The notes beneath the pieces are model-generated. The model had not been told where the DNA came from. It did not search any database and worked only from the letters and a program-made list of their open reading frames with translations. From contig NZ_PDWR01000008.1 in assembly GCF_010211755.1 (NCBI RefSeq), positions 1 to 64,000 on the forward strand: 64,000 nt of DNA, in the 5' to 3' direction. This DNA is from Pseudoxanthomonas sangjuensis (GTDB taxonomy: Bacteria; Pseudomonadota; Gammaproteobacteria; Xanthomonadales; Xanthomonadaceae). The position numbers were made by a program, and so were the translations under genes. Positions 26,079-35,372 of this stretch are shown here, in pieces; positions within the stretch are counted from its first letter, which is position 1, and each line of letters starts with the position of its first letter.

Positions 26079-27043
26079 CGGGTGGCTTCCTGCGCGGCGG
26101 CGTTCCGCGGTTCCAGCCAGCCGTGCATCTTCATCCAGGCGGCGAAGTTGTGGAACCACTGGGTGCTGGTGGTGGGCTTCGGGTACATGCCGAAGCCGTG
26201 GCCGCCCTGTTCGTAGAAGTGGAACTCCACCGGGTGGCCGGCGGCGCGCCAGCTTTCGATCAGGCCGAAGCCGCCGTTGGCGAACAGCGGGTCGTCGGCG
26301 GCCAGCGCCACGAACAGCGGCGGCGCATCGGCCGGCACGTCCAGCGGCGCCAGCGGGCCGTAGATGTCGCCGAGGAAGGCGGGCTTCGCATCCTCGCCGG
26401 CCAGCGCGGTGGCGATGGTGAGCATGGCGCCGGCGGAGAAGCCGACCATGCCGATGCGGTTGCGGTCGATGTTCCATTCGTCGGCGCGGCTGCGCACCAG
26501 CGCGAACGCGGCGCGCGCGTCGGCGATCTGCGGGCCGAGCGTGGCGATGGACGACATCGGATCCACGCGATGGCGCGGCACCGGACCGGAGAGCATCTCG
26601 CGGATCGACTGCGCGAAGCCGTCCAGGTCCGGCGGGGTCTGGTTGAGCCGGTACTTGAGCACGAACGCGGCCACGCCGCGGTCGGCCAGCGCCTGCGCCA
26701 CCTGCCAGCCTTCGTTCTCCATCGACAGCGAGCGGAAGCCACCGCCCGGGGCGACGATCACCGCCGTGCCGGTGGCCTTGGCCGGATCGGGCAGGAACGG
26801 GGTCAGCGTGGCGATGGTGACGTTGCGCGCGAACATGCTGCCGTACTGGCGGTGCCAGGCTTCGGGGGTCTTCGCGTCGGGCAGCGGCCCGGTACCCAGC
26901 TCGATCGCGTCGGGCTGTGCGGGAATCGCGATCGGCGTCATCGCATCGTCCTGTGCGGCGACCGGCGCGGCCACCGCACAAAGCGATGCCGCGATCAGCG
27001 CGACGCGAGCGAACGCGGACGGGAAGTGGGACCTGAAGGGCAT
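26075..27043 (-). CDS. Exported alpha/beta-hydrolase (carbohydrate esterase-like)
   Basis: 322 residues with a signal peptide ending APVAAQ. Catalytic triad visible: nucleophile Ser in GMVGFSAGAML, Asp in AADDPLFANGG, His in EQGGHGFGM; the oxyanion region is VIVAPGGGFRSLS. Proteins of this group are found beside xylan and arabinan enzymes and are often called endo-1,4-beta-xylanase-like or acetylxylan esterases (BD-FAE type). It probably removes acetyl or feruloyl groups so that the coupled GH43 can work. ATGA overlap with the GH43 gene. Confidence 0.82.
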   Translation of the reverse strand: MPFRSHFPSAFARVALIAASLCAVAAPVAAQDDAMTPIAIPAQPDAIELGTGPLPDAKTPEAWHRQYGSMFARNVTIATLTPFLPDPAKATGTAVIVAPGGGFRSLSMENEGWQVAQALADRGVAAFVLKYRLNQTPPDLDGFAQSIREMLSGPVPRHRVDPMSSIATLGPQIADARAAFALVRSRADEWNIDRNRIGMVGFSAGAMLTIATALAGEDAKPAFLGDIYGPLAPLDVPADAPPLFVALAADDPLFANGGFGLIESWRAAGHPVEFHFYEQGGHGFGMYPKPTTSTQWFHNFAAWMKMHGWLEPRNAAAQEATR

Positions 27044-27176
27044 GGCTGTTCTCCGGCGTGCGAAATGAAACAGGCGGGTGGTCGGGACCGACGCCGAGTG
27101 TAGGGGCCACCGCTCGCGTTTCATGCAGCCATCGGAAATCCGATCGTCGCGATATACGTTTATGTATGGGAGCGCG

Positions 27177-28115
27177 TCAGCCGTATACCTCGCCCGCGGC
27201 CGCCTTCATCGCCGCCAGCACCGTCTGCGCGCCCGGCGACAACAGCCAGTCGGTGCGGGTGATGAAGCCGAAAGAGTCCATCCTGCAGGACAATTCCACC
27301 GGCACGACCCGCACCATGCCGTGCTCGGCGTAATGCCGGGCCACGTCGACCGGCACCACGGCCAGGTGGTCGCTGTCCTGCAGCAGGCGCGGCAACAGCA
27401 CCAGCGCCGCGGTGCCGATCGCCCGCCGCGGCACGTCCAGGCCCGCGTTCTGGAACATGAGTTCGAAGCGATGACGCAGCACGCTGCCTTCCGGCGGCAC
27501 TACCCAGGACGCCTGAGCCAGCGCTTCCAGCGTGGGCCGCTTCAGCGACAGCAAGGGATGGCCGGGGCGGGCGATCGCGCAAACCTCTTCCTCGGCCAGG
27601 GGTTCGTAATGCAGGTTGCGCTTGTCGTGGCGGGCGAACAGGCGGCCGATCATCAGGTCGATCCTGTTCTGCGCCAACTGCTCCAGCAGCACGTCGCTGC
27701 TTTCGACCACCACCGACACGCGCAGGTCCGGATGCTGCCGGTTGATCCGCGCCAGCGCCGGCGGCAACAAGGTCATCGCCGGGCCGGCGATCGCGCCGAT
27801 GGCCACGCTGCCGGCATGGCCAGCCTTCAGCGCGTCGATCTCGGCGCCGGCCTCGTTCAGGCTGGACAGGGCGATGCGCGCGTGGCGGATCATGCTTTCG
27901 CCGTACCAGGTCGGGCGCATGCCGCGCGGCAGGCGTTCGAACAGGGCCACGCCGATCAGGTCCTCCAGGTCCTTCAGCAGCTTCGATGCCGCCGGCTGGG
28001 ACATGTTCAGCACCTCGGCGGCGCGATGGATGTTGCCCTGCTCCTCGATCGCGATCAGCAGCATCAGCTGGCGGGTCTTGAGGCGCGCGCGGACGAACCA
28101 GGGGGGCGTCGGCAT
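27177..28115 (-). CDS. LysR-family regulator of the arabinose locus
   Basis: 312 residues. N-terminal winged helix: LKTRQLMLLIAIEEQGNIHRAAEVLNMSQPAASKLLKDLE, the LysR signature; then a linker helix and a periplasmic-binding-like effector domain. It resembles the GbpR (galactose-binding-protein regulator) subgroup, which senses sugars such as arabinose, fucose or galactose. It is divergent from the FAH-fold enzyme gene across a 133-base AT-rich spacer, the classic LysR arrangement, so it probably activates that operon and represses itself. Confidence 0.88.
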   Translation of the reverse strand: MPTPPWFVRARLKTRQLMLLIAIEEQGNIHRAAEVLNMSQPAASKLLKDLEDLIGVALFERLPRGMRPTWYGESMIRHARIALSSLNEAGAEIDALKAGHAGSVAIGAIAGPAMTLLPPALARINRQHPDLRVSVVVESSDVLLEQLAQNRIDLMIGRLFARHDKRNLHYEPLAEEEVCAIARPGHPLLSLKRPTLEALAQASWVVPPEGSVLRHRFELMFQNAGLDVPRRAIGTAALVLLPRLLQDSDHLAVVPVDVARHYAEHGMVRVVPVELSCRMDSFGFITRTDWLLSPGAQTVLAAMKAAAGEVYG

Positions 28116-28137
28116 GGGCGGCTTCCTATATCGGGTT

Positions 28138-28177
28138 GGATATCGATTATCACTATTTCCATATTTGTTGCATATCC
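28138..28177. promoter_or_regulatory. Divergent LysR / arabinose-operon promoter with paired GGATAT sites
   Basis: GGATAT at 28138-28143 and ATATCC at 28172-28177 form a spaced inverted pair in a strongly AT-rich patch (28136-28175) between the LysR gene and the catabolic operon. Similar GATAT words occur in the operator at 23917-23939, consistent with one regulator for both promoters. Confidence 0.5.
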
Positions 28178-28248
28178 GACATCCCCGCAGAATAGGCAGG
28201 GGCCGTCGCGGCCACGCAGGTCCCCATCCCGTCCCAGGCAGTGCACAG

Positions 28249-29256
28249 ATGCGACTGATCCAGTTACTCGACGAATCCGGCGCGGTGCGCGTTGGCGCGA
28301 CCGGCGCCGACGGGCGCGAGGTTCGGCTGCTGGCGCAAACCGGTTCGATGTACGAACTGGCGATGGCCGCGATCGATGCCGGCCGCGGACTGGAGGCCGA
28401 AGCCGGCACGCGCCTTGGCCCGGAGCGCACCGACCTGGTCGAACTGCTGGCGCAGCGCCGCGTGCTGACGCCGTTGCACCATCCGGACCCCGCGCATTGC
28501 CGGGTGACCGGTACCGGCCTGACCCACCTGGGTAGCGCCGCGGCCCGCGACGCGATGCACCAGAACCTCAAGCAGCAGGCCGATGCCGGCACGCTCACCG
28601 ATTCGATGAAGATGTTCCAGTGGGGCGTCGAAGGCGGCATCCCGCGCGACGGCGCGGCGGGCGTGCAGCCGGAATGGTTCTACAAGGGCGATGGCGGCAT
28701 CCTCGTCGCTCCCGGCCAGCCGCTGCCATCGCCCGCGTTCGCGCTGGACGGCGGCGAGGAGCCGGAACTGGTCGGCCTGTACCTGATCGGCGCCGACGGC
28801 ACTCCGCACCGGCTTGGCTTCGCCATCGGCAACGAGTTCTCCGACCACGTCACCGAACGCCAGAACTACCTGTACCTGGCCCACTCCAAGCTGCGCGCCT
28901 GTGCGGTGGGCCCGGAACTGCGCACCGGCGAGGCGCCGCGCGACCTGCGCGGCAGCAGCCGCATTCGCCGGGGCGGCGAGGTGCTGTGGGAAAAACCCTT
29001 CGTCACCGGCGAGGACAACATGTGCCACTCGCTGGCCAACCTGGAATACCACCACTTCAAGTACGCGGCGCACCGCCGTCCCGGCGACGTGCACCTGCAC
29101 TTCTTCGGCACCGCCACGCTGAGCTTCGCCGACGGCGTGCGCGCGCAGGCAGGCGACGTGTTCGAGATCGAACTGCCCGGCTTCGGCATGCCGCTGGCCA
29201 ATCCGCTGGCAAGCGTCGAGGCCGGTTTCGCGCTGGGCGGCGTGCAGGTGCTGTAA
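28249..29256 (+). CDS. FAH-fold AraD1-type protein (probable 2-keto-3-deoxy-L-arabonate dehydratase)
   Basis: 335 residues of the fumarylacetoacetate-hydrolase superfamily, AraD1/GguC subgroup. The N-terminal domain (MRLIQLLDESGAVRVGA) is followed by the FAH core with metal-binding acidic positions around PEWFYKGDGGILVAPG, EEPELVGLYLIG and GNEFSDHVTERQNYLYLAHSKL. No enzyme of the usual dihydrodipicolinate-synthase type for ketodeoxyarabonate is encoded in the cluster, so this protein is the natural candidate for that dehydration to 2-oxoglutarate semialdehyde. FAH-fold enzymes are known to dehydrate 2-keto-3-deoxy sugar acids. It is the first gene of the main catabolic and transport operon, 46 bases before the semialdehyde dehydrogenase. 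Confidence 0.82.
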   Translation: MRLIQLLDESGAVRVGATGADGREVRLLAQTGSMYELAMAAIDAGRGLEAEAGTRLGPERTDLVELLAQRRVLTPLHHPDPAHCRVTGTGLTHLGSAAARDAMHQNLKQQADAGTLTDSMKMFQWGVEGGIPRDGAAGVQPEWFYKGDGGILVAPGQPLPSPAFALDGGEEPELVGLYLIGADGTPHRLGFAIGNEFSDHVTERQNYLYLAHSKLRACAVGPELRTGEAPRDLRGSSRIRRGGEVLWEKPFVTGEDNMCHSLANLEYHHFKYAAHRRPGDVHLHFFGTATLSFADGVRAQAGDVFEIELPGFGMPLANPLASVEAGFALGGVQVL

Positions 29257-29302
29257 CAATGCCGCCGATCCCGCTTTCGACCAGACGCGTCCGGAGAACG
29301 AG

Positions 29303-30739
29303 ATGAACCAGAAGTTCCAGAGCTACATCGCCGGCCAATGGGTCGTGGGACAAGGCAGCCAGGCCGACGAGAATCCTTCCGACCTCGCCACGCCCGTGGG
29401 CGAATACGGCGTGCTCGACGCCGCGGAGGTCGCGCAGGCGGTGGACGCCGCCGCCGCCGCGTTGCCGGCGTGGTCGCTGACCTCGCCGCAGCAGCGCGCC
29501 GACCTCCTCGACGCGGTCGGCAGCGAAATCCTGGCGCGCAAGGAAGAACTGGGTCGCCTGCTGGCGATGGAGGAAGGCAAGACCCTGCCGGAAAGCATCG
29601 GCGAAGCCGCGCGCGCCGGGCAGATCTTCAAGTTCTTCGCCGGCGAGGCCTTGCGCATTCCCGGCGAGAAGCTGGCTTCGACCCGTCCCGGCGTGGAGGT
29701 GGAGATCACCCGCGAACCGGTGGGCGTGGTCGGCATCATCGCGCCGTGGAATTTTCCGCTGGCGATCCCCGCGTGGAAGATCGCGCCGGCGCTGGCCTAC
29801 GGCAACACCGTGGTGTTCAAGCCGGCCGAAATCGTGCCGGGCTGCGCCTGGGCCATCGCGGACATCCTGGCGCGCGCCGGCGTGCCGGCCGGCGTGTTCA
29901 ACATGGTGCTGGGCGCCGGCCGCGTGGTCGGCCAGGCGATGATCGGCCACAAGGAACTCGACGCACTGACCTTCACCGGCTCGGTGCCGACCGGCAACGC
30001 GCTGCTGCGCCAGGCCGCCGAACGCGGGCTGAAGATCCAACTGGAAATGGGCGGCAAGAACCCGCTGGTGGTGCTGGCCGACGCCGACCTGGACAAGGCG
30101 GTGGAATGCGCGGTCAACGGCGCGTTCTTCTCCACCGGCCAGCGCTGCACCGCGTCCAGCCGCCTGATCGTGGAAAGCCGCGCGTACGACGAATTCGTGG
30201 CCAAGATGCAGGCGCGACTGGCCAGGGTGAAAGTCGGCGACCCGCTGCAGGCCGGCGTCGACATCGGCCCGGTCGCCAGCCAGGGCCAGCTGGACACCGA
30301 CCTGTCCTACATCCGGGCGGGCCGCGACGAAGGCGCCGAATTGCTGTTCGGCGGCGAGCGGGTCGAAGCGCCGACCCGGGGCCACTTCCTCGCGCCGACC
30401 CTGTTCGCGGCCACGCCGGAACAGCGCATCAGCCGCGAGGAGATCTTCGGCCCGGTCGCCGCGCTGATCCGCGCCGACGACTACGAGCACGCGCTGGCGC
30501 TGGCCAACGACACCGAGTTCGGCCTGTGCGCCGGCATCTGCACCAATTCGCTGAAGCACGCCAGCCATTTCAAGCGCCACGCGCAGGCGGGCATGGTGAT
30601 GGTCAACCTGCCCACGGCCGGCGTCGATCCGCACGTGCCGTTCGGCGGGCGCAAGGCATCCAGTTACGGGCCGCGCGAACAGGGGCGCTACGCTGTGGAG
30701 TTCTACACCACGGTGAAAACCGCCTACACCGCCGCCTGA
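29303..30739 (+). CDS. 2,5-dioxovalerate (alpha-ketoglutarate semialdehyde) dehydrogenase
   Basis: 478 residues, aldehyde-dehydrogenase superfamily. Catalytic set visible: Asn150 (APWNFPLAIP), Glu248 (LEMGGKNPLVVL) and nucleophile Cys282 (GQRCTASSR). It oxidises 2,5-dioxovalerate to 2-oxoglutarate with NAD(P)+, the last step of the non-phosphorylative arabinose route that feeds the TCA cycle. Specific substrate is inferred from its place between the FAH enzyme and the arabinose ABC importer. No signal peptide. Confidence 0.92.
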   Translation: MNQKFQSYIAGQWVVGQGSQADENPSDLATPVGEYGVLDAAEVAQAVDAAAAALPAWSLTSPQQRADLLDAVGSEILARKEELGRLLAMEEGKTLPESIGEAARAGQIFKFFAGEALRIPGEKLASTRPGVEVEITREPVGVVGIIAPWNFPLAIPAWKIAPALAYGNTVVFKPAEIVPGCAWAIADILARAGVPAGVFNMVLGAGRVVGQAMIGHKELDALTFTGSVPTGNALLRQAAERGLKIQLEMGGKNPLVVLADADLDKAVECAVNGAFFSTGQRCTASSRLIVESRAYDEFVAKMQARLARVKVGDPLQAGVDIGPVASQGQLDTDLSYIRAGRDEGAELLFGGERVEAPTRGHFLAPTLFAATPEQRISREEIFGPVAALIRADDYEHALALANDTEFGLCAGICTNSLKHASHFKRHAQAGMVMVNLPTAGVDPHVPFGGRKASSYGPREQGRYAVEFYTTVKTAYTAA

Positions 30740-30780
30740 CCGCGGCACGACACGGCAAACGGTTCTTGGGAGGGAACGCG

Positions 30781-31758
30781 ATGCGAAACATCTTCGGGCA
30801 AGGCGCGGCATTCGCGCTCGCGCTGCTGCTGGCCGCCTGCTCCGGCGGCGACGCGGCGAAAGGCGCGGGCGACGCCGGCAAGCCGATCGTCGTCGGTTTC
30901 AGCCAGGTCGGTGCGGAAAGCGAATGGCGTACCGCCAACACCACCTCGGTCAAGGCCGCGCTGGCGGAGCCGGAATTCAGGCTGAAGTTCTCCGACGCGC
31001 AGCAGAAGCAGGAAAACCAGATCAAGGCCCTGCGCAGCTTCATCGCCCAGCGGGTCGACGTGATCGCCTTCTCGCCGGTGGTCGAGACCGGCTGGGAAAG
31101 CGTGCTGCGCGAAGCCAAGGCCGCCGGCATCCCGGTGGTGCTGACCGACCGCGCGGTCAAGGTCAGCGACGATTCGCTCTACGCCACCTTCATCGGGTCG
31201 GACTTCGTCGAGGAAGGCCGCCGCGCCGCGCGCTGGCTGCTCGAGGACAGCAAGGGCCGGGCCGGCCCGGTCCGCATCGTCGAACTGCAGGGCACGGTCG
31301 GCTCGGCGCCGGCCAACGACCGCATGAAGGGCTTCCGCGAAATCATCGACGCCGACAAGCGCTTCGCCATCGTGCGCTCGCAGAGCGGCGACTTCACCCG
31401 CGCCAAGGGCAAGGAAGTGATGGAGGCCTTCCTGAAGGCCGAGGAAGGCATCGACGTGCTGTTCGCGCACAACGACGACATGGCCATCGGTGCGATCCAG
31501 GCCATCGAGGAAGCCGGGCTGAAGCCCGGCGAGGACATCCGCATCGTCTCCATCGACGGCGTGCGCGGCGCATTCGAGGCGATGAAGGCCGGCAAGCTCA
31601 ACGCCACCATCGAGTGCAACCCGCTGTTCGGCGAACAACTGGCCGGACTGATCCGCGACGTGGCCGCCGGCAAGCCGGTGCCCAGGCGCGTGCAGGTGGC
31701 GGAAGGCGTGTTCACCCGCGACCAGGCCGAAGCCGAACTGCCGAAGCGCAAATACTGA
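30781..31758 (+). CDS. ytfQ: Sugar ABC transporter substrate-binding lipoprotein (YtfQ-like)
   Basis: 325 residues. Signal peptide with lipobox LLLAACSGG, so a membrane-tethered periplasmic protein. Periplasmic-binding fold I: IVVGFSQVGAESEWRTANT, QKQENQIKALRSFIAQRVDVIAFSPVVETGWE, VVLTDRAV, FAHNDDMAIGAIQAIEEAG and IVSIDGVRGAFEAM. These blocks match YtfQ, which binds galactofuranose and arabinose in E. coli. First gene of ytfQRT-yjfF, an importer for pentose or furanose sugars. L-arabinose is the likely ligand here. Confidence 0.92.
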   Translation: MRNIFGQGAAFALALLLAACSGGDAAKGAGDAGKPIVVGFSQVGAESEWRTANTTSVKAALAEPEFRLKFSDAQQKQENQIKALRSFIAQRVDVIAFSPVVETGWESVLREAKAAGIPVVLTDRAVKVSDDSLYATFIGSDFVEEGRRAARWLLEDSKGRAGPVRIVELQGTVGSAPANDRMKGFREIIDADKRFAIVRSQSGDFTRAKGKEVMEAFLKAEEGIDVLFAHNDDMAIGAIQAIEEAGLKPGEDIRIVSIDGVRGAFEAMKAGKLNATIECNPLFGEQLAGLIRDVAAGKPVPRRVQVAEGVFTRDQAEAELPKRKY

Positions 31759-31759
31759 C

Positions 31760-33265
31760 ATGGCCGTGGCGTCGCCCGAGCTGGTGCTGCAAGCGCAAGG
31801 CCTGGGCAAGCGCTACGGCGCGACCGTCGCGCTGGACGACGCCGGGCTGCGCCTGCACGCCGGCGAGGTGCACGCGCTGATGGGCCAGAACGGCGCGGGC
31901 AAGTCCACCCTGATCAGGCTGCTGACCGGCGTGGAGCGCGCCGACGCCGGCCGCATCGTCCTGGACGGCCGCGCCATCGCCCCGGCCACGCCGCTGGACG
32001 CGCAGCGCGAAGGCATCAGCACGGTCTACCAGGAAGTGAACCTGTGCCCCAATCTCTCGGTCGCCGAGAACATCTGCGCGGGCCGCTACCCGCGCCGGCG
32101 CTGGGGCGGGATCGACTGGGGGCGTGCGCGCGAAGAGGCGCGCGCGCTGCTGCGCGAACTTCACCTGGAAATCGACGTCGACCTGCCGCTGGGCGGCTAT
32201 CCGGTCGCGGTGCAGCAGATGGTCGCGATCGCGCGCGCGCTGGGCGTGTCGGCGCGGGTGCTGATCCTCGACGAACCCACGTCCAGCCTCGACGAAGACG
32301 AAGTGCGCGACCTGTTCCGGGTGATGCGCCGCCTGCGCGAACGCGGCATGGCGATCCTGTTCGTCACCCATTTCCTCGATCAGGTCTACGCGATCTGCGA
32401 CCGCATCACCGTGCTGCGCAACGGGCGCAACGTCGGCGAATACGCCGCGGCCGAATTGCCGCAGCCGGCGCTGGTCGCGGCGATGGTCGGGCGCGAAGTC
32501 GAACTGGCCGGCGCGCACGCCGCCGCCCCCGTTGCCGGCAACGCGCCCACCCTGCTCGAAGCCGAAGGCATCGGCGCACGCAACAAGCTGCATCCGGTCG
32601 ACCTGCGCCTGCGCGCGGGCGAAATCCTCGGCCTCGGCGGCCTGCTCGGCTCCGGCCGCACCGAACTGGCACGGCTGCTGTTCGGCCTGGACCGCGTCGA
32701 ACAGGGCACGCTGCGCATCGCCGGCAGCGATGCGGACCTCCGCCATCCCGCCGATGCGGTGCGGCGCGGCCTGGCGCTGTGCCCGGAAGAGCGCAAGACC
32801 GAAGGCATCGTCGCCGAACTGTCGGTGCGCGAGAACATCGTGCTCGCCCTGCAGGCGCGCCTGGGTTGGCGCCGGCGCCTCTCGCGCACGCAGCAGGAAT
32901 CGCTGGCCGGGCGCTTCGTCGAACTGCTGGGCATCAGGACCGCCGACATCGAAACCCCGGTCGGCGCGCTGTCCGGCGGCAACCAGCAGAAGGTGGTGCT
33001 GGCGCGCTGGCTGGCGACCGAGCCGAAACTGCTGGTCCTGGACGAACCCACGCGCGGCATCGACATCGCCGCCAAGCAGGAAATCATGGGCGAAGTGGTG
33101 AAGCTGGCGCGCCAGGGCATGGCGGTGCTGTTCGTCTCCGCGGAAATCGACGAACTGACCCGGCTGTGCGACCGCATCGCGGTGATGCGCGAACGACGCA
33201 AGGCCGGCGAGTTGCCCGGCGACGCCGACGGCGCGCGGGTGCTGGCGATGATCGCGGGGCATTGA
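31760..33265 (+). CDS. ytfR: Sugar ABC transporter ATPase, two-domain (YtfR-like)
   Basis: 501 residues with two tandem ABC domains, the usual arrangement for sugar-importer ATPases. First domain: Walker A GQNGAGKST, LILDEPTSSLDEDEV as Walker B. Second domain: degenerate Walker A LLGSGRTEL, signature LSGGNQQKV and LVLDEPTRGIDI. It powers the YtfT/YjfF membrane channel with ATP. It starts two bases after ytfQ ends. The second site is probably structural, as in its relatives. Confidence 0.93.
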   Translation: MAVASPELVLQAQGLGKRYGATVALDDAGLRLHAGEVHALMGQNGAGKSTLIRLLTGVERADAGRIVLDGRAIAPATPLDAQREGISTVYQEVNLCPNLSVAENICAGRYPRRRWGGIDWGRAREEARALLRELHLEIDVDLPLGGYPVAVQQMVAIARALGVSARVLILDEPTSSLDEDEVRDLFRVMRRLRERGMAILFVTHFLDQVYAICDRITVLRNGRNVGEYAAAELPQPALVAAMVGREVELAGAHAAAPVAGNAPTLLEAEGIGARNKLHPVDLRLRAGEILGLGGLLGSGRTELARLLFGLDRVEQGTLRIAGSDADLRHPADAVRRGLALCPEERKTEGIVAELSVRENIVLALQARLGWRRRLSRTQQESLAGRFVELLGIRTADIETPVGALSGGNQQKVVLARWLATEPKLLVLDEPTRGIDIAAKQEIMGEVVKLARQGMAVLFVSAEIDELTRLCDRIAVMRERRKAGELPGDADGARVLAMIAGH

Positions 33266-33273
33266 GCGTGCAC

Positions 33274-34362
33274 ATGTCGTCGAATTCGTCGTCGCCGAAG
33301 CCCGCGCTTGCCGCGTTCGCCCGCATCGCCGCGCCGCTGCGCCGCGCCGTCGCGTGGCCGCTGTTCTGGCCGCTGCTGACCCTGGCCCTGCTGCTGGCCG
33401 GCAACGGCGTGTTCAACCCCGGCTTCCTGTCGCTGCACTGGCAGAACGGGCACCTGCACGGCAACCTGGTCGACATCGCCAACCGTGCCGCGCCGCTGGC
33501 GGTGGTCGCGCTGGGCATGACCGGAGTGATCGCGGTGCGCGGACTCGACATCTCGGTCGGTGCGGTGCTGGCGATCAGCGCCACCGTCGCCGCGTGGATC
33601 GTGGTGCGCTTGACCGCCGCCGGCGACTCGCCCGGCCTGATGCCGTTGTGGCTGGCGATCCTGGCCGCGCTGGCGGCCGCCCTGGCCTGCGGCGCGTGGA
33701 ACGCCGCGCTGGTGCTGAAGGCCGGCATGCAGCCCATCGTCGCCACCCTGGTGCTGATGGTCGCCGGGCGCGGCATCGCCCAGTTGATCGGCGGCGGACA
33801 GATCATCACCGTGTACTACCCGCCCTATGCCTTCCTCGGCGGTGGTTTCCTGTTCGGCCTGCCGTTCCCGCTGTTCGTGGTCGCCGCGCTGTTCGCCTTC
33901 CTGTACCTGGCGACCGAACGCACCGCGCTGGGCCTGTTCGTGCGCAGCATCGGCCACAACCCGCTGGCCGCGCACGTGGCCGGCGTGCGCGCCCGGGCGA
34001 TCACGGCGGTGGCTTATGTGTTCTGCGCGTTCTGCGCCGGCGTCGCCGGGTTGCTGGTCAGTTCCAACGTCAGCAGCGCCGACGCCAACAACGCCGGGCT
34101 GATGATGGAGCTGGACGCGATCCTGGCCGTGTGCCTGGGCGGCACCGCGCTGACCGGCGGGCGCTTCAGCCTGGCCGGCAGCGTGCTGGGCGCGCTGATC
34201 ATCCAGGCCCTGACCTCGACGATCTACGCGGCCGGCGTGCCGCCCCAGGTCAACCTGGTGGTGAAGGCGGTGCTGGTGTTCGCGGTGATGTTGCTGCAAT
34301 CGCCGGAATTCCGCGGCGAAGTGCGCAGGCGCTTCAGTCGCAAGGCCGGGGCCGAGGCATGA
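33274..34362 (+). CDS. ytfT: Sugar ABC transporter permease (YtfT-like)
   Basis: 362 residues from ATG (a GTG two codons earlier is equally open). About nine hydrophobic helices. Family blocks ALGMTGVIAVRGLDISVGAVLAIS, LVLMVAGRGIAQLIGGGQIIT and LDAILAVCLGGTALTGGRFSL identify the ribose/galactofuranose permease class (BPD_transp_2). It pairs with YjfF to form the membrane channel. The stop overlaps the yjfF start (ATGA). Confidence 0.92.
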   Translation: MSSNSSSPKPALAAFARIAAPLRRAVAWPLFWPLLTLALLLAGNGVFNPGFLSLHWQNGHLHGNLVDIANRAAPLAVVALGMTGVIAVRGLDISVGAVLAISATVAAWIVVRLTAAGDSPGLMPLWLAILAALAAALACGAWNAALVLKAGMQPIVATLVLMVAGRGIAQLIGGGQIITVYYPPYAFLGGGFLFGLPFPLFVVAALFAFLYLATERTALGLFVRSIGHNPLAAHVAGVRARAITAVAYVFCAFCAGVAGLLVSSNVSSADANNAGLMMELDAILAVCLGGTALTGGRFSLAGSVLGALIIQALTSTIYAAGVPPQVNLVVKAVLVFAVMLLQSPEFRGEVRRRFSRKAGAEA

Positions 34363-35372
34363 ACGCGACGATGTCCCTGCCGGGAAAATGGCGGCGCAGC
34401 CTGTCCGACCCGCAGCGCGCCTCGCTGCTGGCCACGGCGATGCTGTTCGCGTTGATGGCCGGCGCCGGCGGCGTGCTGTACGACGGCTTCCTCAATCCGC
34501 AGGTGTTCCTGAACCTGCTGATCGACAACGCCTTCCTGTGCGTGGTCGCGGTGGGCATGACCTTCGTGATCCTGGCCGGCGGCATCGACCTGTCGGTCGG
34601 TGCGGTGCTGGCCTTCACCACCGTGCTGTGCGCGGTGCTGGTGCAGAACCACGGGTGGCATCCGCTGGCGGCGATCGCGCTGGCGCTGGCGCTGGGCGCG
34701 GCATTCGGTGCGGCGATGGGCGGGTTGATCCAGCGCTACAGGTTGCCGGCCTTCGTGGTGACCCTGGCCGGCATGTTCCTGGCCCGTGGCGCGGCGACCC
34801 TGCTGAGTGTCGATTCGATCAGCATCGATCATCCGTTCCTGACGGGACTGGCCTACCTGCGCCTTCCGCTGGGCGGCGGCCATGCGTTGTCGGTCGGCGC
34901 CGTGATCGCGCTGGTGGTGGTGGCCGCGGCGGCCTGGGTGGCGCGCTCGACGCGTTTCGGCCGCGCCGTGTACGCGATCGGCGGCAATCGCGCCTCGGCC
35001 GCGCTGATGGGCTTGCCGGTGGCGGCCACCGAAATCGCGGTGTATGCGTTGAGCGGTTTCTGCTCGGCACTGGGCGGCGTGCTGTGCACGCTGTACATGC
35101 TGTCCGGCTACAGCCTGCATGGCAGCGCGCTGGAACTGGACGCCATCGCCGCGGTGGTGATCGGCGGCACCCTGCTCGCCGGCGGCAGCGGCCACGTGCT
35201 CGGCACGCTGCTCGGCGTGCTGATCCTCGGGCTGATCCAGACCCTGATCGCCTTCGACGGCAGCCTGAGTTCGTGGTGGACCAAGATCGTCATCGGTGCG
35301 CTGCTGCTGGTGTTCTGCCTGCTGCAACGCGCGCTGGCGACGCGCCGGCGCAAGCGGAGTTCGAATGCGTAG
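34359..35372 (+). CDS. yjfF: Sugar ABC transporter permease (YjfF-like)
   Basis: 337 residues, about nine hydrophobic helices; VGMTFVILAGGIDLSVGAVLAF, LAGMFLARGAATLLSVDSI and LDAIAAVVIGGTLLAGGSG are the family blocks. It is the second half of the YtfT-YjfF heteromeric channel. The ATGA overlap with ytfT and an eight-base overlap with the GH127 gene show continuous translation through the operon. Confidence 0.92.
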   Translation: MNATMSLPGKWRRSLSDPQRASLLATAMLFALMAGAGGVLYDGFLNPQVFLNLLIDNAFLCVVAVGMTFVILAGGIDLSVGAVLAFTTVLCAVLVQNHGWHPLAAIALALALGAAFGAAMGGLIQRYRLPAFVVTLAGMFLARGAATLLSVDSISIDHPFLTGLAYLRLPLGGGHALSVGAVIALVVVAAAAWVARSTRFGRAVYAIGGNRASAALMGLPVAATEIAVYALSGFCSALGGVLCTLYMLSGYSLHGSALELDAIAAVVIGGTLLAGGSGHVLGTLLGVLILGLIQTLIAFDGSLSSWWTKIVIGALLLVFCLLQRALATRRRKRSSNA

